Of a stretch of DNA of 64,000 bases, positions 17,711 through 25,411 are shown one piece after another. The notes below the pieces were generated by a model, which saw nothing but the letters and a program-made list of their open reading frames with translations, had not been told where the DNA came from and ran no database searches. Source of the DNA: Burkholderia arboris (GTDB lineage: Bacteria; Pseudomonadota; Gammaproteobacteria; Burkholderiales; Burkholderiaceae); contig NZ_CABVPX010000011.1 in assembly GCF_902499125.1 (NCBI RefSeq), forward strand, positions 124,001-188,000, written 5' to 3'. Both the position numbers and the translations under genes were made by a program. Positions within the stretch are counted from its first letter, which is position 1; each line of letters begins with the position of its first letter.

Positions 17711-18151
17711 TCAGCGCGGCTGGCGCAGCCGGGCCGCCTTCGCCTCGAAATCGCGCGACAGCATGCCGAGCGTGACTTCGCCGAAGCGCGCCAGCAGCGA
17801 TGCTTCGGCATCCTTCAGCGTGGCCGACAGATGTGCGTTGACGGCCTGTTCGACCAGGCATTCGGGCTCGTCCTCCGGCACCAGGTCGGAAAACAGCGGC
17901 GGCTCGCCCACCGCGCGATAGACGTCGAGTAGCGTGATGTCGTCGAGCGCGACGCTCAACGCCCAGCCACCGCCGTGCCCTTTCTCCGACTGCACGTAGC
18001 CGCCATCGCGCAGGCCGCCGAGCAAGCGCCGCACGACGACCGGATTCGTGCACAGCATCGTCGCGATCGTCTCCGACGTCAGCGGGCCGTCGGCCTGGTC
18101 CATGTGGATCAGCGCATGCAGCATGCGCGACAAACGGCTGTCGGTTCTCAC
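17711..18151 (-). CDS. Rrf2-family transcriptional regulator
   Basis: Regulator of 146 residues: winged helix-turn-helix DSRLSRMLHALIHM, PLTSETIATMLCTNPVVVRRLLGGLRDGGYV, then the glycine-rich wing EKGHGGGWALSV. It has only two visible cysteines and lacks the three-cysteine cluster of IscR/NsrR, resembling the YwnA-like, iron-sulfur-free branch. GTG 18151 was chosen because GAGAGGGGAG sits eight bases upstream; the frame continues to 18232 across the operator. It diverges from a thioredoxin reductase-like gene and the shared region holds matching inverted repeats, so it most likely represses that gene and itself. Confidence 0.88.
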   Translation of the reverse strand: MRTDSRLSRMLHALIHMDQADGPLTSETIATMLCTNPVVVRRLLGGLRDGGYVQSEKGHGGGWALSVALDDITLLDVYRAVGEPPLFSDLVPEDEPECLVEQAVNAHLSATLKDAEASLLARFGEVTLGMLSRDFEAKAARLRQPR

Positions 18152-18173
18152 GGGCGGCACTCCCCTCTCTCGA

Positions 18174-18221
18174 AACTTCTGAAGTTGCATGAATGATACC
18201 ATCGCCCTATCATGCAACTTC
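18174..18221 (+). promoter_or_regulatory. Promoter and repeated operator for the thioredoxin reductase-like gene
   Basis: A rightward sigma-70-type promoter TTGCAT (18185-18190), 17-base spacer, TATCAT (18208-18213) is embedded in inverted repeats. GAAGTTGCATGA (18181-18192) is the exact reverse complement of TCATGCAACTTC (18210-18221), and AACTTC-T-GAAGTT (18174-18186) adds a third half-site. Operator arms cover both promoter boxes, the geometry of a repressor site. The divergent Rrf2 protein is the obvious candidate. Confidence 0.75.
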
Positions 18222-18291
18222 TCGTGTTTCATGAGTTGGCCGCCAGCGGAGCACGTGTGTCATTCACGCAGGTTCAGAAAGGAGTGGATAC

Positions 18292-19206
18292 ATGGATACC
18301 CATCATGAAGTGATCGTGGTCGGCGGCAGCTTTGCAGGACTGTCGGCCGCGATGCAGCTGGCACGGGCACGCCGTCGCGTGCTCGTGATCGACGCAGGCC
18401 GGCCGCGCAACCGCTTTGCCGAACACGCGCACGGTTTCTTCGGACAGGACGGCAAGCCGCCCGCGCAGATCGTCGCGGAAGCGACCGCGCAGCTCGCCGC
18501 GTATCCGACGGTGCAGTTGATCGAAGGCGAGGCGCGCACGGCCGAACGCGATGCGAACGGCCGCTTTCACGTGACGCTGGCCGACGGCGGCCGCGCGAGC
18601 GCCGACCGGCTGATCCTCGCGACCGGCATCCGCGACGAGCTGCCCGCGCTGCCGGGGCTCGCCGAACGCTGGGGTGTCAGCGTGCTGCATTGTCCGTACT
18701 GCCATGGATACGAAGTAAGCGGCCAGCGGCTCGGCGTGCTCGCCACCCATCCGCTCTCGGTCCATCAGGCGATCCTGATTCCGGACTGGGGCCCGACGAC
18801 GTGGTTCACGCAGGGCGTCGTCGAGGAAAACGACGAAGAAGCCGCGCTGCTCGCCGCGCGCGGCGTGCGCATCGCGCGCTCGCCGGTCGTCGAGATCCTC
18901 GGCGATGCACCGCGTATCGACGCACTGCGGCTCGCCGACGGTCAAATCGTGCCGGTCGAGGCGCTGTTCATCGGCGCGCGCACCGACATGGCCAGCGACC
19001 TCGCGCAGCAGCTCGGCTGCGCGTTCGACGAAGGGCCGCTCGGCACCGCGATTCGCGTCGATACGTGGAAACAGACGAGCGTCGCCGGCGTGTATGCGGC
19101 CGGCGACGCGTCGAGCCTGATGACCAACGCGACGTTCGCATCGGCATCGGGCGTCGCGGCCGGCGTGGGCGCACACCGGTCGCTGATTTTCGGGCTGCAC
19201 GCGTAG
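18292..19206 (+). CDS. Thioredoxin reductase-like FAD/NAD(P) oxidoreductase
   Basis: Flavoprotein of 304 residues with FAD motif VIVVGGSFAGLSAA, redox pair Cys134-Pro-Tyr-Cys137 in VLHCPYCHGYE, and C-terminal GVYAAGDAS. The order matches low-molecular-weight thioredoxin reductases, but the NADPH-domain glycine motif between residues 145 and 175 is degenerate (GVLATHPLSVHQAIL), as in ferredoxin-type or toxin-biosynthesis dithiol oxidases. It may therefore reduce or oxidise a partner other than thioredoxin. AAAGGAGTGG precedes the ATG. Regulation by the divergent Rrf2 protein is well supported by the operator. Confidence 0.85.
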   Translation: MDTHHEVIVVGGSFAGLSAAMQLARARRRVLVIDAGRPRNRFAEHAHGFFGQDGKPPAQIVAEATAQLAAYPTVQLIEGEARTAERDANGRFHVTLADGGRASADRLILATGIRDELPALPGLAERWGVSVLHCPYCHGYEVSGQRLGVLATHPLSVHQAILIPDWGPTTWFTQGVVEENDEEAALLAARGVRIARSPVVEILGDAPRIDALRLADGQIVPVEALFIGARTDMASDLAQQLGCAFDEGPLGTAIRVDTWKQTSVAGVYAAGDASSLMTNATFASASGVAAGVGAHRSLIFGLHA

Positions 19207-19225
19207 GCTGGCAGGCAGCCGGGTG

Positions 19226-20680
19226 TCACGCGATGCGCGGCGCGGCGTCCACCGCCGGCTGCGCGTCGGCTTCCGCGCTGCACGCCTCGAGCGAAATCCG
19301 CCGCGTCTCGCGCCCGTTGATCCACCACAGGCCGGCCGCGAGCGGGCCCGGCAACGCGAGCACGAGCAGCACGAGCAGCACGATCAGCGCGGCCGACGGC
19401 GCGCCGGACATCGCGTAGACGTTCGTCAGCATCAGCGGCGCGATCACCGCGCCGAGCCGGCCGATCGCGACCGACACCCCGAGCCCCGTCGCGCGAATCC
19501 GCGTCGGCAGGATCTCGGACGACACGACATAACCCGAGATGTACGCCCATGTGACGCCGAACTGGATCAGGCAGTAGCCGAGCACCATGCCGGGCAGCGC
19601 ATGCATCGCGTAGATGAACACGATCGCCGCGACGGTGAACGTGTAGCTCGCGAACAGCGACGCGCGCCGCCCCCACGCCTCGACGAGCAGCGCCGCGACG
19701 ATACCGCCCGCGAGCGCCGCGGCGTTGCCGATCATGTAGTAGACCGGCATGTCGGTCGACGGTACCTTCATGTACGGCAGGATCACGAGCGCCATCAGCG
19801 ACAGCACGCCGTACACGACGGCCGCCTGCGAGAAGTTCAGCGCCCCGGCCAGCGCGCAGCGCGCGCGGTACGCGCCGAACAGCTCGCCGACGTTGCGCCA
19901 GAACGCGGGCGCCTGGTGCGCGAAACGGGTCGGCGTATAACGTTTCGTCAGCTGCGCGCGATCGTTCTGCACCCGCGGATCGCGTGCCTCGCGCTCGACG
20001 ATCTGCGCGACGATCGCTTCGGCTTCCGCCACGCGCCCCTGCTGGATCAGCCAGCGCGGCGACTCCGGAACCACGCGGCGAATCCAGAAGAACACCAGCG
20101 CCATCGTCGTGCCGAGGCCGAAGCCCACGCGCCACGCCCACTCGGCCGGCAACTGGTTCAGCACGAGATACGACACGGCCGCCGACAGCAACGCACCGAC
20201 CGGGAAGCCCGACAGGATCAGCGCGTCGGTGCGGCCGCGATGGCGTTTCGGGATGAACTCGCCCATCGTCGCGGTCACCGCCGAATATTCGCCGCCGACG
20301 GCCAGCGCCGTCATCGCGCGGAAGAACAGGAACGCATCGTAGTTCCACGACAGCACGGTCGCGACGCTGAACAACGCGTACCAGAGCAGCGTCGCGAGAA
20401 ACAGGCGCTTGCGGCCGTAGCGGTCGGCGAGATAGCCGAACGCGATCGCGCCGACGAGCATCCCGAACACCCAGATGCTGACCGCGAGCGAGCCCTGCGC
20501 GGCGCTCAGGTGCCAGTGCGACTTGAGCACGCCGAACACGCTGCCGATGATGTTGGTTTCGAACGAATCCAGCGCCCAGCCGACGCCGAGCGCGACCAGC
20601 ATCAGCGTGTGAAAGCGTGTCCACGGCAGGTTGTCGAGACGCGTGAGCGCGTCGGTTTCGATCGGGTGAGACGGTGTCAT
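19226..20680 (-). CDS. MFS transporter (sugar/acid porter type)
   Basis: Integral membrane protein of 484 residues, about 12 transmembrane helices. It carries the MFS motif A GYLADRYGRKRLF after helix 2, a repeat WGRRASLFA after helix 8, and PESPRWLIQQGR in the central loop, typical of the sugar-porter/SHS-like branch. GAGGA precedes ATG 20680. It follows an iron-type alcohol dehydrogenase gene after 14 bases, so it probably imports or exports that enzyme's substrate. It converges with the thioredoxin reductase-like gene, 19 bases apart. Confidence 0.88.
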   Translation of the reverse strand: MTPSHPIETDALTRLDNLPWTRFHTLMLVALGVGWALDSFETNIIGSVFGVLKSHWHLSAAQGSLAVSIWVFGMLVGAIAFGYLADRYGRKRLFLATLLWYALFSVATVLSWNYDAFLFFRAMTALAVGGEYSAVTATMGEFIPKRHRGRTDALILSGFPVGALLSAAVSYLVLNQLPAEWAWRVGFGLGTTMALVFFWIRRVVPESPRWLIQQGRVAEAEAIVAQIVEREARDPRVQNDRAQLTKRYTPTRFAHQAPAFWRNVGELFGAYRARCALAGALNFSQAAVVYGVLSLMALVILPYMKVPSTDMPVYYMIGNAAALAGGIVAALLVEAWGRRASLFASYTFTVAAIVFIYAMHALPGMVLGYCLIQFGVTWAYISGYVVSSEILPTRIRATGLGVSVAIGRLGAVIAPLMLTNVYAMSGAPSAALIVLLVLLVLALPGPLAAGLWWINGRETRRISLEACSAEADAQPAVDAAPRIA

Positions 20681-20694
20681 GATGGAAGTCCTCG

Positions 20695-21831
20695 TCAGTG
20701 AAGCGCCCGCTCGGGCTGCTCCGGGCTGAAGTCGAAATGCGGAAAGCGTGCGCGCGTGCCGATGAAGTTGCGCCCGCGTGCGCCGTCGAATGCGTGATCC
20801 ACGATCTGCGCCCATTCGTGCGCGCCGATCCCGTACGCGGCCGGGTGGCGCGCGACGCCGAGCGCGTCGAGCAACGCGCCGAGCTGCGCGGGCGCCGTCG
20901 CCGTATCGCCGAAGATCTCGCGCAGCGCGGCGTCGCACGCGGCGTCGACGCCGAGCGCCGCCTGCATCACGGCCGGCAGGCAGAACGAGCACGCGATGCC
21001 GTGCGCGACGCCGCGCGTCAGCGTGATCGCGTAGGAAATGTTGTGGGCGAGCGCGGTATGCGTGTTCGAGAACGCGAGCCCCGCGCGCAGCGCGCCCAGC
21101 GCCATGTCGCTGCGCGCGTCGAGATCGTCGGGATGCGCATTCACGCGGCCGAGGCCGCGTATCAGTTCGCGCGCCGCCTGCACGGCGAGGCCGCGTGTCA
21201 CCGGGTTCGCATGGATGTTCCAGATGCTTTCGAGCGCGTGCGACAGCGCGTCGAGGCCGCTCGCGAGCGTCGGCTGCATCGGCAGGCCGACCATCAGCCG
21301 CGGATCGACGATCACCGTTTCCGGATAGAGATCGGGCCGCGACAGCGACAGCTTGCGCGCGTTGTGCGGATCCCAGACGGTCGCCCAGTGCGTCACTTCA
21401 CTGCCGGTGCCGGCCGTGGTCGGGATCGCGACGATCGGCAGCGCAGGCCGCGCGGTATCGTCATTGCCGGCGCCGCCGGACAGGATGCGCAGCACGCGGT
21501 CGAAGTCGCCGTGTTCGGCGGCCAGCACTTTCGCCGAATCGATCACCGAGCCGCCGCCGAGCGCGATCAGCACGTCCGGCTTGCCGGGCAATGCGGCGAG
21601 CCGGTCGCACGCGCGACGCAGCATCGGCACCGACGGGTTCGCCTCGACGCAGTCGATCCGCGTGAGCGCCGGCCCGAGCTGTGCTTCGACACGGTCGGCG
21701 ATCCGCGCGAACACCGCGTCGGGATACGTGACGATCGCGTAGCTGCGCCCGGCGAGCGCCTCGTTCAGATCCGCCAGCGCGTCGACGCCGAAGCGGATCC
21801 GGACGGGATTGTGAAAGCGCCAGTCGCTCAT
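20695..21831 (-). CDS. Iron-containing alcohol dehydrogenase
   Basis: Group III metal-dependent dehydrogenase, 378 residues. It shows LIALGGGSVIDSAK (nucleotide site near residue 95), IPTTAGTGSEVTHWA, and metal-ligand positions in GLDALSHALES, and NTHTALAHNISYAITL/GVAHGIACSF. It interconverts an alcohol and an aldehyde with NAD(P)H. The sequence reminds me of dehydrogenases used on phosphonoacetaldehyde-like substrates, but no phosphonate gene is adjacent, so the substrate is left open. ATG 21831 gives the family N-terminus (WRFHNPVRIRFG). It is co-transcribed with the MFS gene, downstream of a LysR gene. Confidence 0.88.
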   Translation of the reverse strand: MSDWRFHNPVRIRFGVDALADLNEALAGRSYAIVTYPDAVFARIADRVEAQLGPALTRIDCVEANPSVPMLRRACDRLAALPGKPDVLIALGGGSVIDSAKVLAAEHGDFDRVLRILSGGAGNDDTARPALPIVAIPTTAGTGSEVTHWATVWDPHNARKLSLSRPDLYPETVIVDPRLMVGLPMQPTLASGLDALSHALESIWNIHANPVTRGLAVQAARELIRGLGRVNAHPDDLDARSDMALGALRAGLAFSNTHTALAHNISYAITLTRGVAHGIACSFCLPAVMQAALGVDAACDAALREIFGDTATAPAQLGALLDALGVARHPAAYGIGAHEWAQIVDHAFDGARGRNFIGTRARFPHFDFSPEQPERALH

Positions 21832-21990
21832 GCCGCCGCTCCCGCGCGACACGGCGTGCCGTGCACGTGCACGGCCCAATAATCTGCATGACGAATCATG
21901 CGGGAAGGCCAATCTGCAGCGAAGTTCATGCTCGTCCCTGGATGGAATGGGGTTGAGCAGCAGGTTAGGCATCCGCGATGACGCGTTCAT

Positions 21991-22038
21991 GATCGAAAAT
22001 CCCGGTGATCGACGATGGATCGACCGAAATTTTCGATC
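21991..22038. promoter_or_regulatory. Inverted-repeat operator upstream of the alcohol dehydrogenase operon
   Basis: GATCGAAAAT (21991-22000) and ATTTTCGATC (22029-22038) form a perfect 10-bp inverted repeat 28 bases apart; further ATCGA copies lie between and after them, and CGAAATTTTCG (22025-22035) is itself a small palindrome. The cluster sits in the 243-base gap between the LysR stop and the dehydrogenase start, where a LysR tetramer or other regulator could control the dehydrogenase-MFS operon. Confidence 0.5.
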
Positions 22039-22074
22039 GATCGCCGCCGCGGGCCGGCACCGGACGATCCGCTG

Positions 22075-22950
22075 TCACGCGTCGAGCGGCCGGCACCGCG
22101 CGACCGCCTCGAAAAACGACGCGACCAGCCGGCTGTCGCGCCGCTCGCTCAGGCAGCACACGTGGATATGGGTTTCGACCGGATCGCCGTCGATGCGCAG
22201 CGGCCGCAGCCGCTCGTCGGGCACGTACTCGGCCTTCGACACGGTGCCGACGCCGAGCCCGCGCGCGACGGCCTCGCGCAACGCCTCGCGGCTGCCGATG
22301 TCCATCGCGATGCGCGGCGTCAGGCCGGCCGTCTCCATCGCGTCTTCGAGCGCGCGGCGCGTCGTCGAGCCCGGTTCGCGCATCAGCAGCGGCTCGCCGG
22401 CCAGTTCGCGCAGCGTGATCGCGTCGCGCGTCGCGAACGGATGGGTCGCGCGCACGAACGCGATCACCGGAAAGCTCGCATAGCGCTGCGTGAAGTAGCG
22501 CGCGTCCTCGAACGCACGCGCCACCACGCCGACGTCGCACACGTACTGGTCGAGATCGCGCAGCACGGTTTCCGAATTGCCGAGCGCGACCGACAGGTGC
22601 AGGCGCGGATGAATCGCGTGATACGCCTCGATCATCTCCGTCACGTGGAACGGGCCGACCGCGCCGATCCTCAGCGAGCCGCGCTGCAACGCACCGCTGT
22701 CGCGCAGCAGCGCGGCCGCGTCGCTCTCGTCGCTGCAGATGCGGCGCGCGATCGGCAGGAATTCGAGGCCGACCGCCGACAGTTCGACGCGCCGGCCGCG
22801 CCGGTGGAACAGCTCGACGCCGTGTTCGTGTTCGAGGGTCTGGATCTGCGACGTGATCGTCGTCTGGCTGGTGGACAGCGCACGGGCGGCCGCGGTGAAG
22901 CCGCCGTGCTGGACGACGGCGATGAAGCTGCGAAGCTGGGTGAGGGTCAT
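22075..22950 (-). CDS. LysR-family transcriptional regulator (alcohol dehydrogenase locus)
   Basis: Standard 291-residue LysR protein: helix-turn-helix MTLTQLRSFIAVVQHGG, ALSTSQTTITSQIQTLEHEHG, then the effector domain with LRIGAVGPFHV and LLMREPGSTTR. It lies upstream of and on the same strand as the dehydrogenase-MFS pair. A LysR gene of opposite orientation starts 166 bases upstream, so the two promoters share that gap. The repeats GATCGGAAAAT near 22970 and GATCGAAAAT at 21991 suggest it binds both its own promoter and that of the downstream operon. Effector unknown. Confidence 0.92.
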   Translation of the reverse strand: MTLTQLRSFIAVVQHGGFTAAARALSTSQTTITSQIQTLEHEHGVELFHRRGRRVELSAVGLEFLPIARRICSDESDAAALLRDSGALQRGSLRIGAVGPFHVTEMIEAYHAIHPRLHLSVALGNSETVLRDLDQYVCDVGVVARAFEDARYFTQRYASFPVIAFVRATHPFATRDAITLRELAGEPLLMREPGSTTRRALEDAMETAGLTPRIAMDIGSREALREAVARGLGVGTVSKAEYVPDERLRPLRIDGDPVETHIHVCCLSERRDSRLVASFFEAVARCRPLDA

Positions 22951-23079
22951 GACGGACGGTCGGTCAATCGATCGGAAAATTCGTGCCGAATGCCGGACGG
23001 CATCGGGAAATTCAATGTATCGGCCGAATGTGACAAGCGCGGTCCCGCCGCGTCGATGGCTTCGCCGCGTGATATGCGG

Positions 23080-23107
23080 TTTAATGACCGACGCCCCCAG
23101 CATTAAG
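23080..23107. promoter_or_regulatory. TTTAATG inverted repeat upstream of second LysR gene
   Basis: TTTAATG (23080-23086) and CATTAAG (23101-23107) form a near-perfect dyad ten bases before the LysR start at 23117. The same TTTAATGA word recurs at 24085-24092 before the PLP enzyme gene, which suggests a site for this LysR protein in both its own and its target promoter. Confidence 0.45.
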
Positions 23108-23116
23108 AGACATGAA

Positions 23117-24043
23117 ATGCTCGATCTCGACGACCTGCGGCTCGTCCGCGCGATCGGCGCGTCGCGCTCACTGGCCGCTGCCGCGCGCCTGCTCGACCTC
23201 ACGCCGCCCGCGGTCACGATTCGCCTGCAGCGGATGGAAGCGCGCCTGAACGCGCGGCTCGCGGTGCGGCAGCCGAAAGGGATTGCGCTGACCGACGAAG
23301 GGCAGCGGCTCTACCAGGAGGCCGTCGGCATTCTCGAGCGCGTGGAGGCGCTGCCGGTCAGCATCGCGGGCGATCACGGCGACGTGCAGGGCACGCTGCG
23401 CGTCGTCGCTCCGCTCGGCTTCGGCCGCCAGTACGTCGCGCGGATCGTGCGCGATGTGCAGCGCGCGCACCCGAAGCTCGAAATCTCGCTGCACCTGTCG
23501 GAGAGCCCGCTGACCAGCGCGCCGGGAGCCGACGTGGTCGTCCATGTCGGCAGCCTCAGGTCGTCGTCGTGGATCGGCTATCCGCTCGCGCCCAACGAGC
23601 GTTTCCTGTGTGCGAGCCCGGCTTATGCGCGCCGCATCAAGGACCTGAATCATCCGTCCGACCTCGCGCGATACGACTGCCTGTGCCTGCGCGAAAACGA
23701 CGAGGACATTCCGCGCTGGCGTTTCTCGCCCGATGGTGACGTCAAGGGTGAGTCGCGGCGGTCCGCCGTCATTCGCGTTTCCGGCGCGCTGTCGTCGAAC
23801 GACGGCACCGTCATCACCGAATGGGCGCTGGCCGGGCTCGGCATCGTCGAACGCTCGGAGTGGGACGTCGCGCCGCTACTCGCGAACGGCAAGCTCGTCC
23901 GGCTGCTGCCCGGCTGGCACCTGCCGTCCGCGCCGGTGACGGCGCTGTTGCCGTCGCGCACCGGCCGTTCGGCGCGCCAGCGGGTCTTTCTCGAAGCCGC
24001 GCGGCAGTTTCTCGATCCGCCGCCGTGGCGTGCCAACGCATGA
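23117..24043 (+). CDS. LysR-family transcriptional regulator (PLP enzyme locus)
   Basis: LysR regulator of 308 residues with helix-turn-helix LDLDDLRLVRAIGASRSLAAAARLLDLTPPAVTIRLQRMEARL and an effector domain ending in PLLANGKLVRLLPGWHLP, a pattern common in the group that regulates single catabolic operons (TrpI/GcvA-type branch). It is 129 bases upstream of, and parallel to, the DSD1-type enzyme gene. Only a weak SD (AAGAGA) precedes the ATG. It probably activates the downstream pair in response to a hydroxy-amino acid, which is inference from position. Confidence 0.92.
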   Translation: MLDLDDLRLVRAIGASRSLAAAARLLDLTPPAVTIRLQRMEARLNARLAVRQPKGIALTDEGQRLYQEAVGILERVEALPVSIAGDHGDVQGTLRVVAPLGFGRQYVARIVRDVQRAHPKLEISLHLSESPLTSAPGADVVVHVGSLRSSSWIGYPLAPNERFLCASPAYARRIKDLNHPSDLARYDCLCLRENDEDIPRWRFSPDGDVKGESRRSAVIRVSGALSSNDGTVITEWALAGLGIVERSEWDVAPLLANGKLVRLLPGWHLPSAPVTALLPSRTGRSARQRVFLEAARQFLDPPPWRANA

Positions 24044-24084
24044 GTCGCGCCACGCGTCCGCGAGGTCCGCTTGATTAAGTCGCA

Positions 24085-24112
24085 TTTAATGATGGATTAG
24101 TCCCGCGTTAAA
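24085..24112. promoter_or_regulatory. Candidate LysR site before the DSD1-type gene
   Basis: TTTAATGA (24085-24092) with a reverse partner GTTAAA (24107-24112), in an AT-rich stretch of the 129-base gap before the GTG at 24173. It matches the word found at 23080 before the LysR gene. No convincing -35/-10 pair is visible. Confidence 0.4.
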
Positions 24113-24172
24113 CACGGTGCATGCCAATCGTCCTACAGTGTCCGCATCGGCAACCTCGCAATCGAACCCATC

Positions 24173-25303
24173 GTGGACCTTCAAACCCTCAACACCCCGG
24201 CCGCGTTGATCGATGTCGGCCGCATGCATCGCAACATCGCACGCATGCAGGCGCATCTGGACACGTTCGGCGTCACGTTCCGGCCGCACGTCAAAACCAC
24301 CAAATGCCGGCACGTCGTCGATGCGCAGATCGCGGCGGGCGCACCGGGCATCACGGTGTCGACGCTCAAGGAAGCCGAGCAGTTCTTCGCGGGCGGCGTA
24401 CGCGACATCGTCTATGCGGTCGGCATGGTGCCCGCCAAGCTCGGCCAGGCGCTTGCGTTGCGCCGGCAAGGCTGCGACCTGAAGATCGTCGCCGACAGCC
24501 TGCAGGCCGCGCACGCGATCGCCGCGTTCGGGCGCGAGCACGGCGAACGCTTCGACGTGTGGATCGAGGTCGACGTCGACGGCCACCGCTCGGGCATCCC
24601 GCCCGCAGCCGACCTGCTGATCGACGTCGGCCGCGCACTGGTCGACGGCGGGATGGTGCTCGGCGGGGTGCTGGCCCATGCGGGCTCCAGCTACGAATTC
24701 GACACGCCCGACGCGCTGGCGGCGGTCGCCGAACAGGAGCGCAGCCGCACCGTGCGGGCCGCGGAGCGCCTGAGAGCCGCCGGGCTGCCCTGCCCGGTCG
24801 TGAGCATCGGCTCGACGCCCACCGCGCTGTCGGCGCAACGCCTCGACGGCGTGACCGAGGTGCGCGCCGGCGTGTATGTGATGTTCGACCTGGTGATGCA
24901 CAACATCGGCGTATGCGGACTGTCCGATATCGCACTGTCGGTGCTGACCACCGTGATCGGCCATCAGGAAGAGAAAGGCTGGGCGATCGTCGATGCAGGC
25001 TGGATGGCGATGAGCCGCGACCGCGGCACGCAGCGCCAGGCGCACGATTTCGGCTACGGGCAGGTCTGCGCCGAAGCCGGCGACGTGCTCGACGACTACG
25101 TGATGAGCGCGGCCAACCAGGAGCACGGGATCGTATCGCGCACGGGCTCGCCGGACACCGGCATCGCGCAACGGTTTCCGATCGGCACGCGCCTGCGCAT
25201 CCTGCCGAATCATGCGTGCGCGACCGGCGCGCAACATCCCGAATACCAGGCCATCGGCCAAGACGGCGCCGCACAAACATGGCCGCGCTTCTACGGCTGG
25301 TGA
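24173..25303 (+). CDS. DSD1-family PLP enzyme (hydroxyaspartate/D-serine dehydratase or aldolase type)
   Basis: Fold-type III PLP enzyme of 376 residues. The PLP lysine is Lys41 in FRPHVKTTKC, and the C-terminal zinc pair His347-x-Cys349 (NHAC) characterises the family of eukaryotic-type D-serine dehydratase, D-threo-3-hydroxyaspartate dehydratase, D-threonine aldolase and beta-hydroxyaspartate aldolase. The reaction cannot be fixed from sequence. The next gene is an ornithine cyclodeaminase-family protein, a class that includes iminosuccinate reductase, which favours hydroxyaspartate as substrate. The start is a GTG with no clear SD; the first residues (LQTLNTPAALID) fit the family. Confidence 0.85.
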   Translation: MDLQTLNTPAALIDVGRMHRNIARMQAHLDTFGVTFRPHVKTTKCRHVVDAQIAAGAPGITVSTLKEAEQFFAGGVRDIVYAVGMVPAKLGQALALRRQGCDLKIVADSLQAAHAIAAFGREHGERFDVWIEVDVDGHRSGIPPAADLLIDVGRALVDGGMVLGGVLAHAGSSYEFDTPDALAAVAEQERSRTVRAAERLRAAGLPCPVVSIGSTPTALSAQRLDGVTEVRAGVYVMFDLVMHNIGVCGLSDIALSVLTTVIGHQEEKGWAIVDAGWMAMSRDRGTQRQAHDFGYGQVCAEAGDVLDDYVMSAANQEHGIVSRTGSPDTGIAQRFPIGTRLRILPNHACATGAQHPEYQAIGQDGAAQTWPRFYGW

Positions 25304-25337
25304 GCGACGCCCGGGGTCCACGCCGCTCCGCCACGGA

Positions 25338-25366
25338 TTGACTATTTATCCAAATCTGGACAAAAT
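25338..25366 (+). promoter_or_regulatory. Sigma-70-type promoter before the second ornithine cyclodeaminase-family gene
   Basis: TTGACT (25338-25343), 17-base spacer, CAAAAT (25361-25366), in a clearly AT-rich island for this genome, 46 bases upstream of ATG 25412. It suggests the reductase gene can be transcribed separately from the PLP enzyme gene. Confidence 0.5.
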
Positions 25367-25411
25367 TTAAACACCTTCGATTCGTCTTGCGCCGAAAAGG
25401 CGCTCCCGACC

